A stretch of 64,000 bases of DNA, taken from Parvibaculum sp039680535 (GTDB lineage Bacteria > Pseudomonadota > Alphaproteobacteria > Parvibaculales > Parvibaculaceae). Position numbers and translations under genes: made by a program. How positions within the stretch are numbered: the first letter of the stretch is position 1; each line of letters begins with the position of its first letter. Below, piece after piece: positions 18,865 through 28,081 of this stretch. The notes under the pieces are model-generated. The model searched no databases. It was not told the DNA's origin and saw only the letters and a program-made list of their open reading frames with translations. The DNA lies in assembly GCF_039680535.1 (NCBI RefSeq), contig NZ_JBDKSS010000003.1:8419-72418 (forward strand), in the 5' to 3' direction.

Positions 18865-20301
18865 TCAGCTGCGATAATCCGCGTTGATGCGGATGTACTC
18901 GTAGGTGAGATCGCAGGTCCAGACCGTCGCGCCGGCCTTGCCGACGCCGACATCGACTTCGATATCGATGTCCTGGCCCTTCATGTGACGCGCGACGGGC
19001 GTCTCGTCATAACCCGGAACGGCGACGCCATTCCTGGCCACATCGACGCCACCGATGCGGATCGCGAGCTTGTCGCGGTCCGCAGCCTCACCTGATTTGC
19101 CAACCGCCATGACGACGCGGCCCCAATTCGCATCCTCGCCGGCGATCGCCGTCTTCACCAGAGGCGAATTTGCGATGGCAAGGCCGATGCGCCTCGCGGC
19201 TTTCTCGTTCTCGGCGCCGCTCACCTCGATGCGAATGAACTTCGAAGCGCCCTCGCCATCCTTCACCACCTGATGCGCGAGATCGAGCAGCAGGTCGTCG
19301 AGCGCCTTGCGGAACTCGGCAAGCACGGGATCGCCTGCGCGTTTCACGAGGCGCGCACCCTTCGCCGTGCCCGTCGCAAAAAGCAGCACGGTGTCGCTGG
19401 TCGAGGTATCGCTATCGACGGTGATCGAATTGAAGCTGCGGTCCGAGCCCTCGGCGACAAGGCTCTGCAATGCCGCCGGCGCAATCGCCGCATCGGTCAC
19501 GATGAAGACGAGCATGGTGGCCAGATCGGGCGCGATCATGCCCGAACCCTTGCCGATACCGTTGATCGTCACCGTCGCGTCGCCGATCCGCGCCTTGCGC
19601 GTCGCGAGCTTGGGATAGGTATCGGTGGTCATGATGGCGCGGGCGGCCCTGTCCCACTGGTCGGGACCGGCGGCATTGAGCGCCATGTGGATGCCGGTGA
19701 GAAGGGGCGAGGGATTGAGCGCCTGGCCAATGACGCCCGTCGAGGCGACATAGACCTCGTCCTCATCGCAACCGACGGCAGCGGCGGCCTCCATGACCGT
19801 CGCCTCCACGGTGGCGACGCCCGCCTTGCCGGTAAAGGCGTTCGAGTTGCCCGAATTGACGACGACGGCGCGGCCGCGTCCGCCCTTCGCAATGCCCGCG
19901 CGGCACCATTCGACGGGCGCGGAGGCCGTTTTCGAGGTCGTGAAAACGCCAGCCGCTGCCGTGCCTTCGGGCAGGCTGATGACGAGCACGTCGTCGCGGC
20001 CCTTGTACTTGATGCCCGCCGCCGCCGTTCCGAGAGAAACGCCCGCGATCGGCGGGAGCTTCGCATAGGATTTCGGCGCAAGCGGCGAGACCTTGTGTCC
20101 TGCCTTTTTTGCGGTCGCCTTTTTCGCCGTGGCCTTTTTCGCGGCAGCCTTCTTCGGCGCAGTCTTCCTGACGGCCGCCTTCTGGGCCGCCGGCTTCTTC
20201 GCCTTGGCCTTCGGCGCGGCTTTCAGCGCCTTCTTCACGGGTTTCTTCGCAGCCTTTGCGACCGGCTTCGCTTTCGCGGTCTTTTTCGGGGCCTTCGCCA
20301 T
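18865..20301 (-). CDS. argJ: Bifunctional ornithine acetyltransferase/N-acetylglutamate synthase with Lys/Ala-rich N-terminal tail
   Basis: ArgJ recycles the acetyl group between N-acetylornithine and glutamate in arginine synthesis. It is made as one chain that cuts itself before a Thr in the ATML motif, visible here as GSGMIAPDLATMLVF. The catalytic part starts near residue 71 (VSPLAPKSYAKLPPIAGV) and is full length. The first 70 residues are unusual: almost only Lys, Ala and Pro in AKK/KPA-type repeats, resembling histone H1 tails. No start codon lies at the canonical N-terminus (the Val there is GTC), so the tail appears to be translated. ATG 20301 has GGAG upstream. Confidence 0.95.
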   Translation of the reverse strand: MAKAPKKTAKAKPVAKAAKKPVKKALKAAPKAKAKKPAAQKAAVRKTAPKKAAAKKATAKKATAKKAGHKVSPLAPKSYAKLPPIAGVSLGTAAAGIKYKGRDDVLVISLPEGTAAAGVFTTSKTASAPVEWCRAGIAKGGRGRAVVVNSGNSNAFTGKAGVATVEATVMEAAAAVGCDEDEVYVASTGVIGQALNPSPLLTGIHMALNAAGPDQWDRAARAIMTTDTYPKLATRKARIGDATVTINGIGKGSGMIAPDLATMLVFIVTDAAIAPAALQSLVAEGSDRSFNSITVDSDTSTSDTVLLFATGTAKGARLVKRAGDPVLAEFRKALDDLLLDLAHQVVKDGEGASKFIRIEVSGAENEKAARRIGLAIANSPLVKTAIAGEDANWGRVVMAVGKSGEAADRDKLAIRIGGVDVARNGVAVPGYDETPVARHMKGQDIDIEVDVGVGKAGATVWTCDLTYEYIRINADYRS

Positions 20302-20322
20302 CACTCGTCTCCAGCCAATCGG

Positions 20323-21213
20323 TTATTTCGCGCTATCGGGCGCGGGGGCGATCTGCGCCTTGTCTTCGCCGACGATGTCGACCTTCGCCTTCTTACGCAG
20401 ATCTTCCATGATCTTCGTGCCCTGTTCGCGGGCAAGCATGCGCATCACGTCGTCATGCGCTTCTTCAAAGGTCGGCTTCTTCGCCTTGCGCGTCTCGACG
20501 AGCTGGATGACGTGCCAGCCGAACTTCGTCTCGACGGGGTCGGAAATCTGGCCCGGCTTCAACTTGAACACGGCGGCCGAGAACTCAGGCACCATGTCGC
20601 CCTTCTTGAACCAGCCGAGGTCGCCGCCTTCCTGCGAGCTCGAATCCTTCGACATGGCCTTGGCCACATCCTCGAACTTCTTGCCGCCCTTGATTTCCGC
20701 AAGCACCTTGGCCGCCTCGTCCTTCGAGCCGACCAGAATATGGCGGGCATGAACCTCGGTCTCGGCCTCTGCCTTGGCGATATGCTCGTCGTAATAGGCC
20801 TTCACCGCCTTTTCGCTGACCTTGTCGCGCATCAGCTGGACCCAGTAGACGTCGCGCAGAGCCTTTTCGTCGTAATAGGCCTTCCGGCGCTTCACCAGCG
20901 GATCGTCCTCGATATGCTTCGCCTTCGCCTCGCTCGCGACGATGCGCCGGTCGATCAGCATGCCAAGCAGGTACTGGAAGCGCACTTCCTCGGGCAGTTG
21001 GGCGAGCGCCTGGCCCATCTCCTCGTCGGCCAGCGCGATGTCGGAAAGCCTGATTTCCGAGCCATTCACCTTGGCGACGACCTCGTCGGCGCCCGCGGCG
21101 GGCTGCGCAGCTTCGGCGGCATTGGCTGCCGGCACGGTAACGGTGGCCGCAATCCCTCCGGCAAGCCCCAGGACAAGCAGGCAGGCAGGAGCAAGACTTG
21201 AGGCTAGGCGCAT
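20323..21213 (-). CDS. Parvulin-type peptidyl-prolyl cis-trans isomerase, exported
   Basis: A 296-aa periplasmic foldase. A Sec signal (MRLASSLAPACLLVLGLAGG, cleaved after ANA or AEA) is followed by a SurA-N-like helical region and a PpiC rotamase domain with VHARHILVGSKDEA, GGDLGWFKKGDMVPEF and ETKFGWHVIQL. The ATG at 21213 has CAGGAA upstream and begins the signal peptide. It is divergent from secA and 21 bp upstream of argJ on the same strand. Peptidyl-prolyl isomerases next to secA are typical in Rhizobiales and fit a role in folding exported proteins. Confidence 0.92.
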   Translation of the reverse strand: MRLASSLAPACLLVLGLAGGIAATVTVPAANAAEAAQPAAGADEVVAKVNGSEIRLSDIALADEEMGQALAQLPEEVRFQYLLGMLIDRRIVASEAKAKHIEDDPLVKRRKAYYDEKALRDVYWVQLMRDKVSEKAVKAYYDEHIAKAEAETEVHARHILVGSKDEAAKVLAEIKGGKKFEDVAKAMSKDSSSQEGGDLGWFKKGDMVPEFSAAVFKLKPGQISDPVETKFGWHVIQLVETRKAKKPTFEEAHDDVMRMLAREQGTKIMEDLRKKAKVDIVGEDKAQIAPAPDSAK

Positions 21214-21630
21214 GATGAAATTCCTGTGACGGGGCTTCGACGGCCCCTTGCATGATCCGGGTGCCGCGCCGGATCCGGCCGGGCGGCTTGAGCGGCGACA
21301 TGATGACGACGCGAGGGGCGTCGCACAAGGACCACTTGCACTAAGAATTTCATATACTTGAACCGCCTGAACGCCGGCTTTTCCGCCGCTCGCGGCGGTT
21401 AACATTACCCCGCCTTACATTGACAAGGTACGGCCTCCACCTTACATCTCGACAGGTCTTTTCGACTGCGGTTTCACCTCGTAGACCAGCCCGCAGAGCG
21501 GCATGTCGCCCGCCCCCGACATGCGGAAGGGGTCGGGGGCGTCCCGGAAGACAGGCCCGAACGGGCGACAGGAACAGGTCCGCAGCGGGGTCTTCGGGCG
21601 TCCGCGCGGATTCGCAAGGGATTTGGACTG
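21214..21630. other. Divergent regulatory region between the parvulin gene and secA
   Basis: 417 bp with no gene. It contains a candidate housekeeping promoter for secA at 21420-21448. A short GC hairpin near 21383-21399 (CCGCCGCTCGCGGCGG) sits upstream of it. No SecM-like leader peptide with a good ribosome site was recognised. Confidence 0.5.
21420..21448 (+). promoter_or_regulatory. secA: Candidate sigma-70 promoter for secA
   Basis: TTGACA (21420-21425), then 17 bp, then TACATC (21443-21448). The -35 is a perfect match, the -10 is moderate and the spacing ideal. It implies a leader of about 175 nt ahead of secA. Motif match only. Confidence 0.5.
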
Positions 21631-24354
21631 ATGGTTAGCTTGGGCGTCCTCGCCAAGCGTCTCTTCGGCAGCGCCAACGACCGGAAGCTGAAGACGTACA
21701 AGGCACGGGTAGAAGCGATCAACGCCTTCGAGCCGGCAATTTCAGCTTTGAGCGATGAAGCGCTCCGCGGCAAGACCGCGGAATTCCGCGCCCGCCTCGC
21801 GGAAGGCACGCCTCTCGACGACCTGCTGACCGAGGCCTTTGCGGTCGTCCGCGAAGCGGCCAAGCGCACCCTCGGCCAGCGTCATTACGACACGCAGCTC
21901 ATCGGCGGCATGGTTCTCCATGACGGCCGCATCGCCGAAATGAAGACCGGCGAAGGCAAGACGCTGGTGGCGACGCTTGCCACCTATCTGAACGCTCTTC
22001 CGGCCAAGGGCGTCCATGTCGTCACCGTCAACGACTATCTCGCCAAGCGCGACGCCGAATGGATGGCCCAGGTCTATGGCTTCCTCGGCATGACGACGGG
22101 CGTCATCCTGCACGGGCTCGATGATAATGAGCGCCGCGAGGCCTATGCCGCCGACATCACCTATGCCACGAACAACGAGCTCGGCTTCGACTATCTGCGC
22201 GACAACATGAAGTACCAGATCGGTGCCATGGTGCAGCGCAAGCACCACTTCGCGATCGTCGACGAAGTCGACTCGATCCTGGTGGACGAAGCGCGGACGC
22301 CGCTCATCATTTCGGGCCCGCTCGACGACAAGTCCGAACTCTATATCGGCGTCGATGACGTCATTCCCCTGATCGATGCCAGCGACTACGAACTCGACGA
22401 GAAGCAGCGCACAGTCACCCTTACAGAAGAGGGTAACGAGAAGATCGAGGGCATCCTGCGCGAGCGCGGCATTCTCCCCTCGGGCTCGCTCTACGACATC
22501 GAGAACATCACCATCGTCCATCATGTGCAGAACGCGCTGAAGGCGCACAAGCTGTTCCAGAAGGACAAGGACTACATCGTCAAGGGCGACAAGGTCGTCA
22601 TCATCGACGAATTCACCGGCCGCATGATGGAAGGCCGCCGCTATTCGGACGGCCTCCACCAGGCGCTGGAAGCAAGAGAGCGCGTGCAGATCCAGCCGGA
22701 GAACCAGACGCTCGCCTCGATCACCTTCCAGAACTATTTCCGCATGTACGACAAGCTCGCCGGCATGACGGGCACCGCGCTGACGGAAGCCGAGGAGTTC
22801 CTCGATATCTACAACCTCGAAGTGCTCGAGGTGCCGACCAACCGGCCCATCGCCCGCATCGACGAAGATGATGAGGTCTACAGGTCCGCGCGCGAGAAAT
22901 ACGATGCCATCGTCCTCGAGGTCGAAGACTGCGTGAAGCGTGGCCAGCCCGTGCTCGTCGGCACCGTGTCGATCGAGAAGTCGGAAACGCTCTCCGAGGT
23001 TCTCAAGAAAAAGAAGATCAAGCACAACGTGCTCAACGCGCGCTACCACGAACAGGAAGCGCATATCATCGCGCAGGCCGGCGTTCCGGGCGCCGTGACG
23101 ATTGCCACCAACATGGCCGGCCGCGGCACCGACATTCAGCTCGGCGGCAACCTCGACATGCGCATCGCCGACGAGACGGCAGGCATCGAGGACGAAGCCG
23201 AGCGCAAGCGCAAGACCGACGAGATCAGGGCCGACATCGCGAAGAAGAAGGAAACCGCGCTGGCAGCGGGCGGCCTCTACATCATCGGCACGGAGCGCCA
23301 CGAAAGCCGCCGCATCGACAACCAGCTGCGCGGCCGTTCGGGCCGTCAGGGCGATCCGGGCCGCTCGAAGTTCTTCCTTTCGCTCGACGACGACCTGATG
23401 CGCATCTTCGGCACCGACCGCATGGACGGCGTGCTGCAGAAGCTCGGCCTCAAGGAAGGCGAAGCGATCATCCATCCCTGGATCAACAGGGCGCTTGAAA
23501 AGGCTCAGCAGAAGGTCGAGGCGCGCAACTTCGACATCCGCAAGAACCTGCTCAAATACGACGACGTGATGAACGATCAGCGCCGCGTGATCTTCGATCA
23601 GCGCGTGGAACTGATGGAAGCCGACGATGTCCGCGAGACCGTGGACGACATGCGCCATCAGGTGATCGATGCCCTCGTCTCGCGGCATATTCCCGAAAAG
23701 GCCTATGCCGAACAGTGGGACGCCGCGGGCCTCAAGGAAGAAGTCGCGACGGTTCTCGGCCTCGATCTTCCGATCAGGGACTGGGCGGCCGAAGAAGGCA
23801 TTGCGGACGAGGAAATCCGCGAGCGACTGAAATCGGAAGCCAACCGCGCCATGGCGGCGAAGGTCGCCCAGGCCGGGCCGGAGCTCATGCGTCAGGTCGA
23901 GAAGGCGATCCTTCTCCAGACGCTCGACCATCACTGGCGCGAGCATCTGATGATGCTGGACTATCTGCGTCAGGCCGTTGGCCTGCGCGGATACGCCCAG
24001 CGCGACCCGCTCAATGAATACAAGTCCGAAGCCTTCGAACTCTTCGAAAGCTTGCTGACCCGTCTTCGCGAAGATGTGACCCGCCAACTCATGAACGCGC
24101 AGTTCGTGACCGAGGCGCCGGCCATCGAGGAGACGCCGCTGCCGCTCATGCACGCGCATCACGCGGATCCGCTCACGGGCGAAGATGAGTTTGAAACAGG
24201 CGATGTGGCGACGCTCACCCGCCCCGCGCGCAACGATCCCGGCGTCGCCGTCGATCCCCGGAATCCGGCCACATGGGGAAAAACCGCCCGCAATGCGCCC
24301 TGCCCTTGCGGCTCGGGCAAGAAGTTCAAGCACTGCCACGGATCATTGGCGTGA
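21631..24354 (+). CDS. secA: Protein translocase ATPase SecA
   Basis: SecA drives preproteins through SecYEG using ATP. The 907-aa protein is full length: MVSLGVLAKRLFGSANDRKLK at the N-terminus, Walker A MKTGEGKTLVATL near residue 110, DEAD-type VDEVDSILVDEARTPLIIS, the preprotein cross-linking domain, MAGRGTDIQLGGN, and a C-terminal zinc site (APCPCGSGKKFKHCHG) that binds SecB. ATG 21631 has AAGGGA upstream. No unusual features seen. Confidence 0.98.
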   Translation: MVSLGVLAKRLFGSANDRKLKTYKARVEAINAFEPAISALSDEALRGKTAEFRARLAEGTPLDDLLTEAFAVVREAAKRTLGQRHYDTQLIGGMVLHDGRIAEMKTGEGKTLVATLATYLNALPAKGVHVVTVNDYLAKRDAEWMAQVYGFLGMTTGVILHGLDDNERREAYAADITYATNNELGFDYLRDNMKYQIGAMVQRKHHFAIVDEVDSILVDEARTPLIISGPLDDKSELYIGVDDVIPLIDASDYELDEKQRTVTLTEEGNEKIEGILRERGILPSGSLYDIENITIVHHVQNALKAHKLFQKDKDYIVKGDKVVIIDEFTGRMMEGRRYSDGLHQALEARERVQIQPENQTLASITFQNYFRMYDKLAGMTGTALTEAEEFLDIYNLEVLEVPTNRPIARIDEDDEVYRSAREKYDAIVLEVEDCVKRGQPVLVGTVSIEKSETLSEVLKKKKIKHNVLNARYHEQEAHIIAQAGVPGAVTIATNMAGRGTDIQLGGNLDMRIADETAGIEDEAERKRKTDEIRADIAKKKETALAAGGLYIIGTERHESRRIDNQLRGRSGRQGDPGRSKFFLSLDDDLMRIFGTDRMDGVLQKLGLKEGEAIIHPWINRALEKAQQKVEARNFDIRKNLLKYDDVMNDQRRVIFDQRVELMEADDVRETVDDMRHQVIDALVSRHIPEKAYAEQWDAAGLKEEVATVLGLDLPIRDWAAEEGIADEEIRERLKSEANRAMAAKVAQAGPELMRQVEKAILLQTLDHHWREHLMMLDYLRQAVGLRGYAQRDPLNEYKSEAFELFESLLTRLREDVTRQLMNAQFVTEAPAIEETPLPLMHAHHADPLTGEDEFETGDVATLTRPARNDPGVAVDPRNPATWGKTARNAPCPCGSGKKFKHCHGSLA

Positions 24355-24385
24355 ATGAGCCGGGGCCCCTCCGGGGGCTCCGCCT

Positions 24386-25180
24386 CTACCCCAGAGGAAC
24401 GGGCGTCGCCACGATCTTCTCGGCGGCGTGCTTCACCGCCCGATCGAAATTGATCACATCCATTTCGATGTAGGTGACTTCGTGCGCGGGCGCCATCTCG
24501 CGCAGCTTGCGGCTGTCCTCGATCATCTCCCGCGCGCGTGCGGGGAGATCACGCCAGCGCTCGCTTTTCACCGTCCAGCATTTGCCGGTCTGCTGATACG
24601 TCCGCAGCGCCTTCACCTTCGAGTCGACCGCCGCATCGGCGTTGCCGATAACGAAACACTTGATCTTGTGGCGGTTCGTCAGAGAGCCGCAGACGTTGAG
24701 AGAAATATTCCGCGGATCGTCGATCCGTTTGCGGTTCACATAGATCAGGTCATCGCCCTCGACGATCAACCCTTCGGGGAAGCGCATGAACAATTCGTCC
24801 AGAAGAAACTGACGCATCTCGATACGCAGGTCGTCTTCATCGACATCCTGGTAGATGTCGCGAAGCTGATCGAGCGAAATGAGCGAGAATCCATGCTTGC
24901 GCGCCAGCGCGAAGGAAATCAGCGTCTTGCCGGTTCGCGGCCAGCCCGTAATGACGCATGACGGGCCTCCTGTTTCAGCCGTTGCAGGAAGCTCGCGAAC
25001 ATAATCGCGCAACGCCTCGAAAACCCGCTCCCTGACGTCCGGGCCCCCCTTACGCAGAATGTCCCGAACCTTGTAGGCGGCAGCATCTATCGAGGCCGTG
25101 ATTGCACGCTGACCGTCCAGCCAGGATCGCAACCCCAGCCGGTAAATAGCGAAAGAAAACTTCCGCATGCTGCTGCCCAT
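24386..25180 (-). CDS. P-loop NTPase/kinase-like protein of unknown function
   Basis: A 264-aa protein not recognised as a named family. A positively charged N-terminal region is followed by a clear Walker A, GWPRTGKT (residues 79-86, in CVITGWPRTGKTLISFALAR). An acidic RDIYQDVDEDDLRIEMRQFLLDELF segment and IVEGDDLIYV follow; the latter resembles the strand after Walker B in small-molecule or nucleotide kinases and ATP-dependent transferases. It has no signal peptide or membrane segment. ATG 25180 has AGGGG upstream. It is convergent with secA (31 bp between stops) and is monocistronic. An adenylate-kinase-like or sulfotransferase-like fold is possible; function unknown. Confidence 0.72.
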   Translation of the reverse strand: MGSSMRKFSFAIYRLGLRSWLDGQRAITASIDAAAYKVRDILRKGGPDVRERVFEALRDYVRELPATAETGGPSCVITGWPRTGKTLISFALARKHGFSLISLDQLRDIYQDVDEDDLRIEMRQFLLDELFMRFPEGLIVEGDDLIYVNRKRIDDPRNISLNVCGSLTNRHKIKCFVIGNADAAVDSKVKALRTYQQTGKCWTVKSERWRDLPARAREMIEDSRKLREMAPAHEVTYIEMDVINFDRAVKHAAEKIVATPVPLG

Positions 25181-25359
25181 TTTGCCCCTGCACCGTCAGA
25201 GTGATCACGATCGCAATCTTTCCCCGCACTGACGTTTCTTCATCTTTTTGCACCCACGAATTATTAGCAATTTTCGCGCCAACTCGCATGGTGAATCGGG
25301 AAAATCCCTATTTCTCATGCCGGGTAGAACGGCGCCTTCGGCCTTGCCGCCCGGAATGC

Positions 25360-25387
25360 AAAACGGCCGCCCTGATCAGGGCGGCCG
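25360..25387 (-). terminator. Rho-independent terminator after the MFS gene
   Basis: A perfect 24-bp palindrome at 25364-25387 (half-site CGGCCGCCCTGA) is followed, in the minus direction, by TTTT (25363-25360). It lies 42 bp past the MFS stop. Confidence 0.85.
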
Positions 25388-25428
25388 CAGAGCTTCGGTC
25401 GTTGCGATGGCGGCGACGCCTTTGCGCA

Positions 25429-26751
25429 TCAGCTCCCGGTGAGCTTTTCGAGATCGGCCTGATAGGTCTTGCCCGCCCAGTAGTAATGGACGGCCGCCCA
25501 TACACCGATGAAGGACGTGCCGAACAACGCCCAGCGCAGGCTTTCATCGCCGAAATGGGGCTTCAGCAGATCGCTGACGAGGCCAACCGTCAGTGGACCG
25601 AAGCCCAGCGCGATGAAGTTCAGCACAAAGAGCATGACGGCAGAGGCAAGCGCCCGCATGTGAAGCGGCGTCAGACTCTGGATCATGGCGAAGCTCGGCC
25701 CGAGATAGAAGGCGCCAAGGATCGACGAGACAATATAGATCGGGATCATCAGCGTCAGATCGGACGACAGATAGAAGACGATGAAGAGAGGCATGCCGAG
25801 GATTTTCGCCACCGCGATGACCCAGGCATTCCAGCGCATATCCCGCTTCGAGAGACGGTCAGCGAGGATTCCGCCGGTCAGCGCACCGAGACCACCCACA
25901 AATCCGGCAATGAGTCCAAAGATGAGGCCGACCGACTGTGGCGACATGCCGAGACTGCGTTGAAAGAAGGACGGACCGAAGATGAGCCCGCCATAGCCGA
26001 CAAAAGACACGAGCGTCAGGCCAATGGTGATGTGCCGCGCAGAGCGCGTTTGCCAGAGATGCACGATCACATGGACGATATTCGACTTGAGCGCCGCATC
26101 ATGCGCAATGCCGTCCGCATGGCCGCGCGCAGGCTCCTTCATCGTGAAGCGCACGAGTAGTGCAATGAGAAGCCCCGGCAGCCCCATGACATAAAACGTC
26201 ATGCGCCAGCCGTAGTGCTGCACCACATAGCCCCCAAGCACGAGGCCGATCATCGCGCCCAGATAGACGCCGATCGAATAGATCGCCATCGCGGTAGAGC
26301 GGCTTTCCTTCGGATAAAGGTCCGCGATCATGGAGTGCGAGGGCGGGCTCGAACCCGCCTCGCCGACGCCCACGCCGATGCGCGCGAGGAGAAGATGCGT
26401 GAAATTGCTCGCGACACCGCAGAGCGCCGTCATCGCGCTCCAGACCGTCACCGCCAGGGCGATGATGTTGCGCCGGTTGCCCCGGTCCGCCCACATCGCA
26501 ATCGGCACGCCCAGCGTTGCATAGAAGAGCGCGAAGGCCAGGCCCGACATGAGGCCCAGCAGCGTGTCGCTGACGTGAAACTCGTTCTTGATCGGCTGCA
26601 TCACGATGTTGACGATGCCGCGATCCACATGGCTCGACGTGTAGGCGAGCGTCAGAATGAGGAGCGCATAGTGGCGCTGGAATATTGAGCCCTTCTCCAT
26701 CGCCGCCGGCGCGCCTTCCGGCACATACCTCTCCACAATCTCCTCGGCCAT
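25429..26751 (-). CDS. MFS transporter, spinster-like
   Basis: A 440-aa inner-membrane transporter with about 12 transmembrane segments. The first-half loop motif PIAMWADRGNRRNIIALAV (near residue 85) is the MFS motif A variant typical of spinster-like carriers. HVDRGIVNIVMQPIKNEF in the first helix region also fits that subgroup. ATG 26751 is preceded by GAGGGGAG at ideal spacing, better than an ATG ten codons upstream. It is divergent from two epoxide hydrolase genes, 139 bp away, suggesting transport of an epoxide, its precursor or a product (inference only). Substrate unknown. Confidence 0.88.
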   Translation of the reverse strand: MAEEIVERYVPEGAPAAMEKGSIFQRHYALLILTLAYTSSHVDRGIVNIVMQPIKNEFHVSDTLLGLMSGLAFALFYATLGVPIAMWADRGNRRNIIALAVTVWSAMTALCGVASNFTHLLLARIGVGVGEAGSSPPSHSMIADLYPKESRSTAMAIYSIGVYLGAMIGLVLGGYVVQHYGWRMTFYVMGLPGLLIALLVRFTMKEPARGHADGIAHDAALKSNIVHVIVHLWQTRSARHITIGLTLVSFVGYGGLIFGPSFFQRSLGMSPQSVGLIFGLIAGFVGGLGALTGGILADRLSKRDMRWNAWVIAVAKILGMPLFIVFYLSSDLTLMIPIYIVSSILGAFYLGPSFAMIQSLTPLHMRALASAVMLFVLNFIALGFGPLTVGLVSDLLKPHFGDESLRWALFGTSFIGVWAAVHYYWAGKTYQADLEKLTGS

Positions 26752-26890
26752 GCGTCTCCCCTCTTTGATTATCGTTTTCATCCACCTTAAAGACGCGGGA
26801 GAAGCGGAGCAATCGCAAGCGGCGTTGCGGCCCGGCTCGCTGCTGCCATAATGCCCTCAACAAAAACACCCACATGGAGGATGCTCAAGC

Positions 26891-28081
26891 ATGGGCGCGC
26901 CCGTTCCTTTCAAGATCGAAATCCCGCAATCGACGATCGACGCCATTCTGGCCAAGGTCCGCGCCTATGAGTGGCATGAGATGCCGGAGATCGCACCCGG
27001 CGCCGACCGCTGGGCCTATGGCACCGACATGGAATACATGAAGGAGCTTTGTGCCTACTGGACGTCGGCCTTCGACTGGCGCAAGGCCGAGGCGACGCTC
27101 AACCGCTTCCCGCAATTCAAGGCGACGGTCGACGGTCAGGAAATACACTTCATTCATGTGAAAGGTTCGGGCGCCAATCCCCAGACGGTGCTGCTCACTC
27201 ATGGCTGGCCGGGATCGGTGTTCGAATTCTGGGACGTGATCGAGCCGCTCGCGCATCCTGAGAAATTCGGCGGCAGGGCGGAAGATGGCGTGAACCTCGT
27301 CGTGCCCTCGCTGCCCGGCTACGCCTTCTCCGGCAAGCCGAAAAAGCCGATCGGTCCGAAGGGAACCGCCGCCCTTTGGGACAAGCTCATGCGCGAAGTG
27401 CTGGGCTACAAGGACTACATCGCGCAGGGCGGCGACTGGGGCGCGGTCGTGACCGGCTATATCGGCCTCAATCACTCGCAGGCGAAGGGCGGCGGAGCCA
27501 AGGCGATCCACATCAACATGTTCGGCATTCGCGGCCCCTTCGCGCCGGAAACGCCGGAGGAAAACCAGTGGGCGGGCGCTGCAGCGCTCAACTTCGAACT
27601 CGAAGGCGCCTATCTGCGCCTGCAGATGACGAAGCCGCAGTCGCTTTCCTACGGCATGATGGACAGCCCCGTGGGCGCGGCTGCCTGGATCGTCGAGAAG
27701 TTCAACACCTGGTCGGATCGTCGCGGACCGGACGGCAAGGAATTCATCGAGAACGCCTTCACCAAGGACCAGCTTCTCACCAATGTGATGATCTATCTCG
27801 TCACCCGCACCTTCAACACGGCGACCTGGTTCTATCGCGGCATGTTCGAGGAAGGCGGCACGAATATTCCCGCAGGCGAGAAGGTCGAAGTGCCGACGGG
27901 CATCGCCAACTTCCCGAAGGAGTTCATGCCCTTCCCGCCGCGCAGCATGGTCGAGAAGAGTTTCAACGTCGCCCGCTGGTCGACCTTCGAGCGTGGCGGC
28001 CATTTCGCGGCCATGGAAACGAAGTCGGTCTTTGCCGATGAGGTTCGCGCCTTCGTCAACCAGGTGAAGGCGGGGAAATGA
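26891..28081 (+). CDS. Epoxide hydrolase (EHN-domain alpha/beta hydrolase), first copy
   Basis: A 396-aa hydrolase that opens epoxides with water. It has the N-terminal EHN domain (PFKIEIPQSTIDAILAKV and FDWRKAEATLNRFPQF), the oxyanion motif HGWPGS near residue 105, the nucleophile Asp182 (GGDWGAVV) and the catalytic His371 (GGHFAAME). It has no signal peptide. GGAGG precedes the ATG. Its stop overlaps the start of a paralogous epoxide hydrolase by 4 bp (ATGA). EHN proteins include microsomal epoxide hydrolase and juvenile-hormone hydrolase relatives; the physiological substrate is not evident. Confidence 0.93.
   Translation: MGAPVPFKIEIPQSTIDAILAKVRAYEWHEMPEIAPGADRWAYGTDMEYMKELCAYWTSAFDWRKAEATLNRFPQFKATVDGQEIHFIHVKGSGANPQTVLLTHGWPGSVFEFWDVIEPLAHPEKFGGRAEDGVNLVVPSLPGYAFSGKPKKPIGPKGTAALWDKLMREVLGYKDYIAQGGDWGAVVTGYIGLNHSQAKGGGAKAIHINMFGIRGPFAPETPEENQWAGAAALNFELEGAYLRLQMTKPQSLSYGMMDSPVGAAAWIVEKFNTWSDRRGPDGKEFIENAFTKDQLLTNVMIYLVTRTFNTATWFYRGMFEEGGTNIPAGEKVEVPTGIANFPKEFMPFPPRSMVEKSFNVARWSTFERGGHFAAMETKSVFADEVRAFVNQVKAGK

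Noticed and set aside
19273..21201. 642-codon plus-strand frame across argJ and the parvulin gene
   Set aside because: Runs opposite two genes with strong family motifs; its Leu/Arg-rich middle is just the reverse of the Lys/Ala tail of ArgJ.
21742..24339. Very long open frame (865 codons) on the minus strand opposite secA
   Set aside because: It mirrors secA codon by codon; high GC and biased codon use remove stop codons on the opposite strand. It has no ribosome site or recognisable domain.
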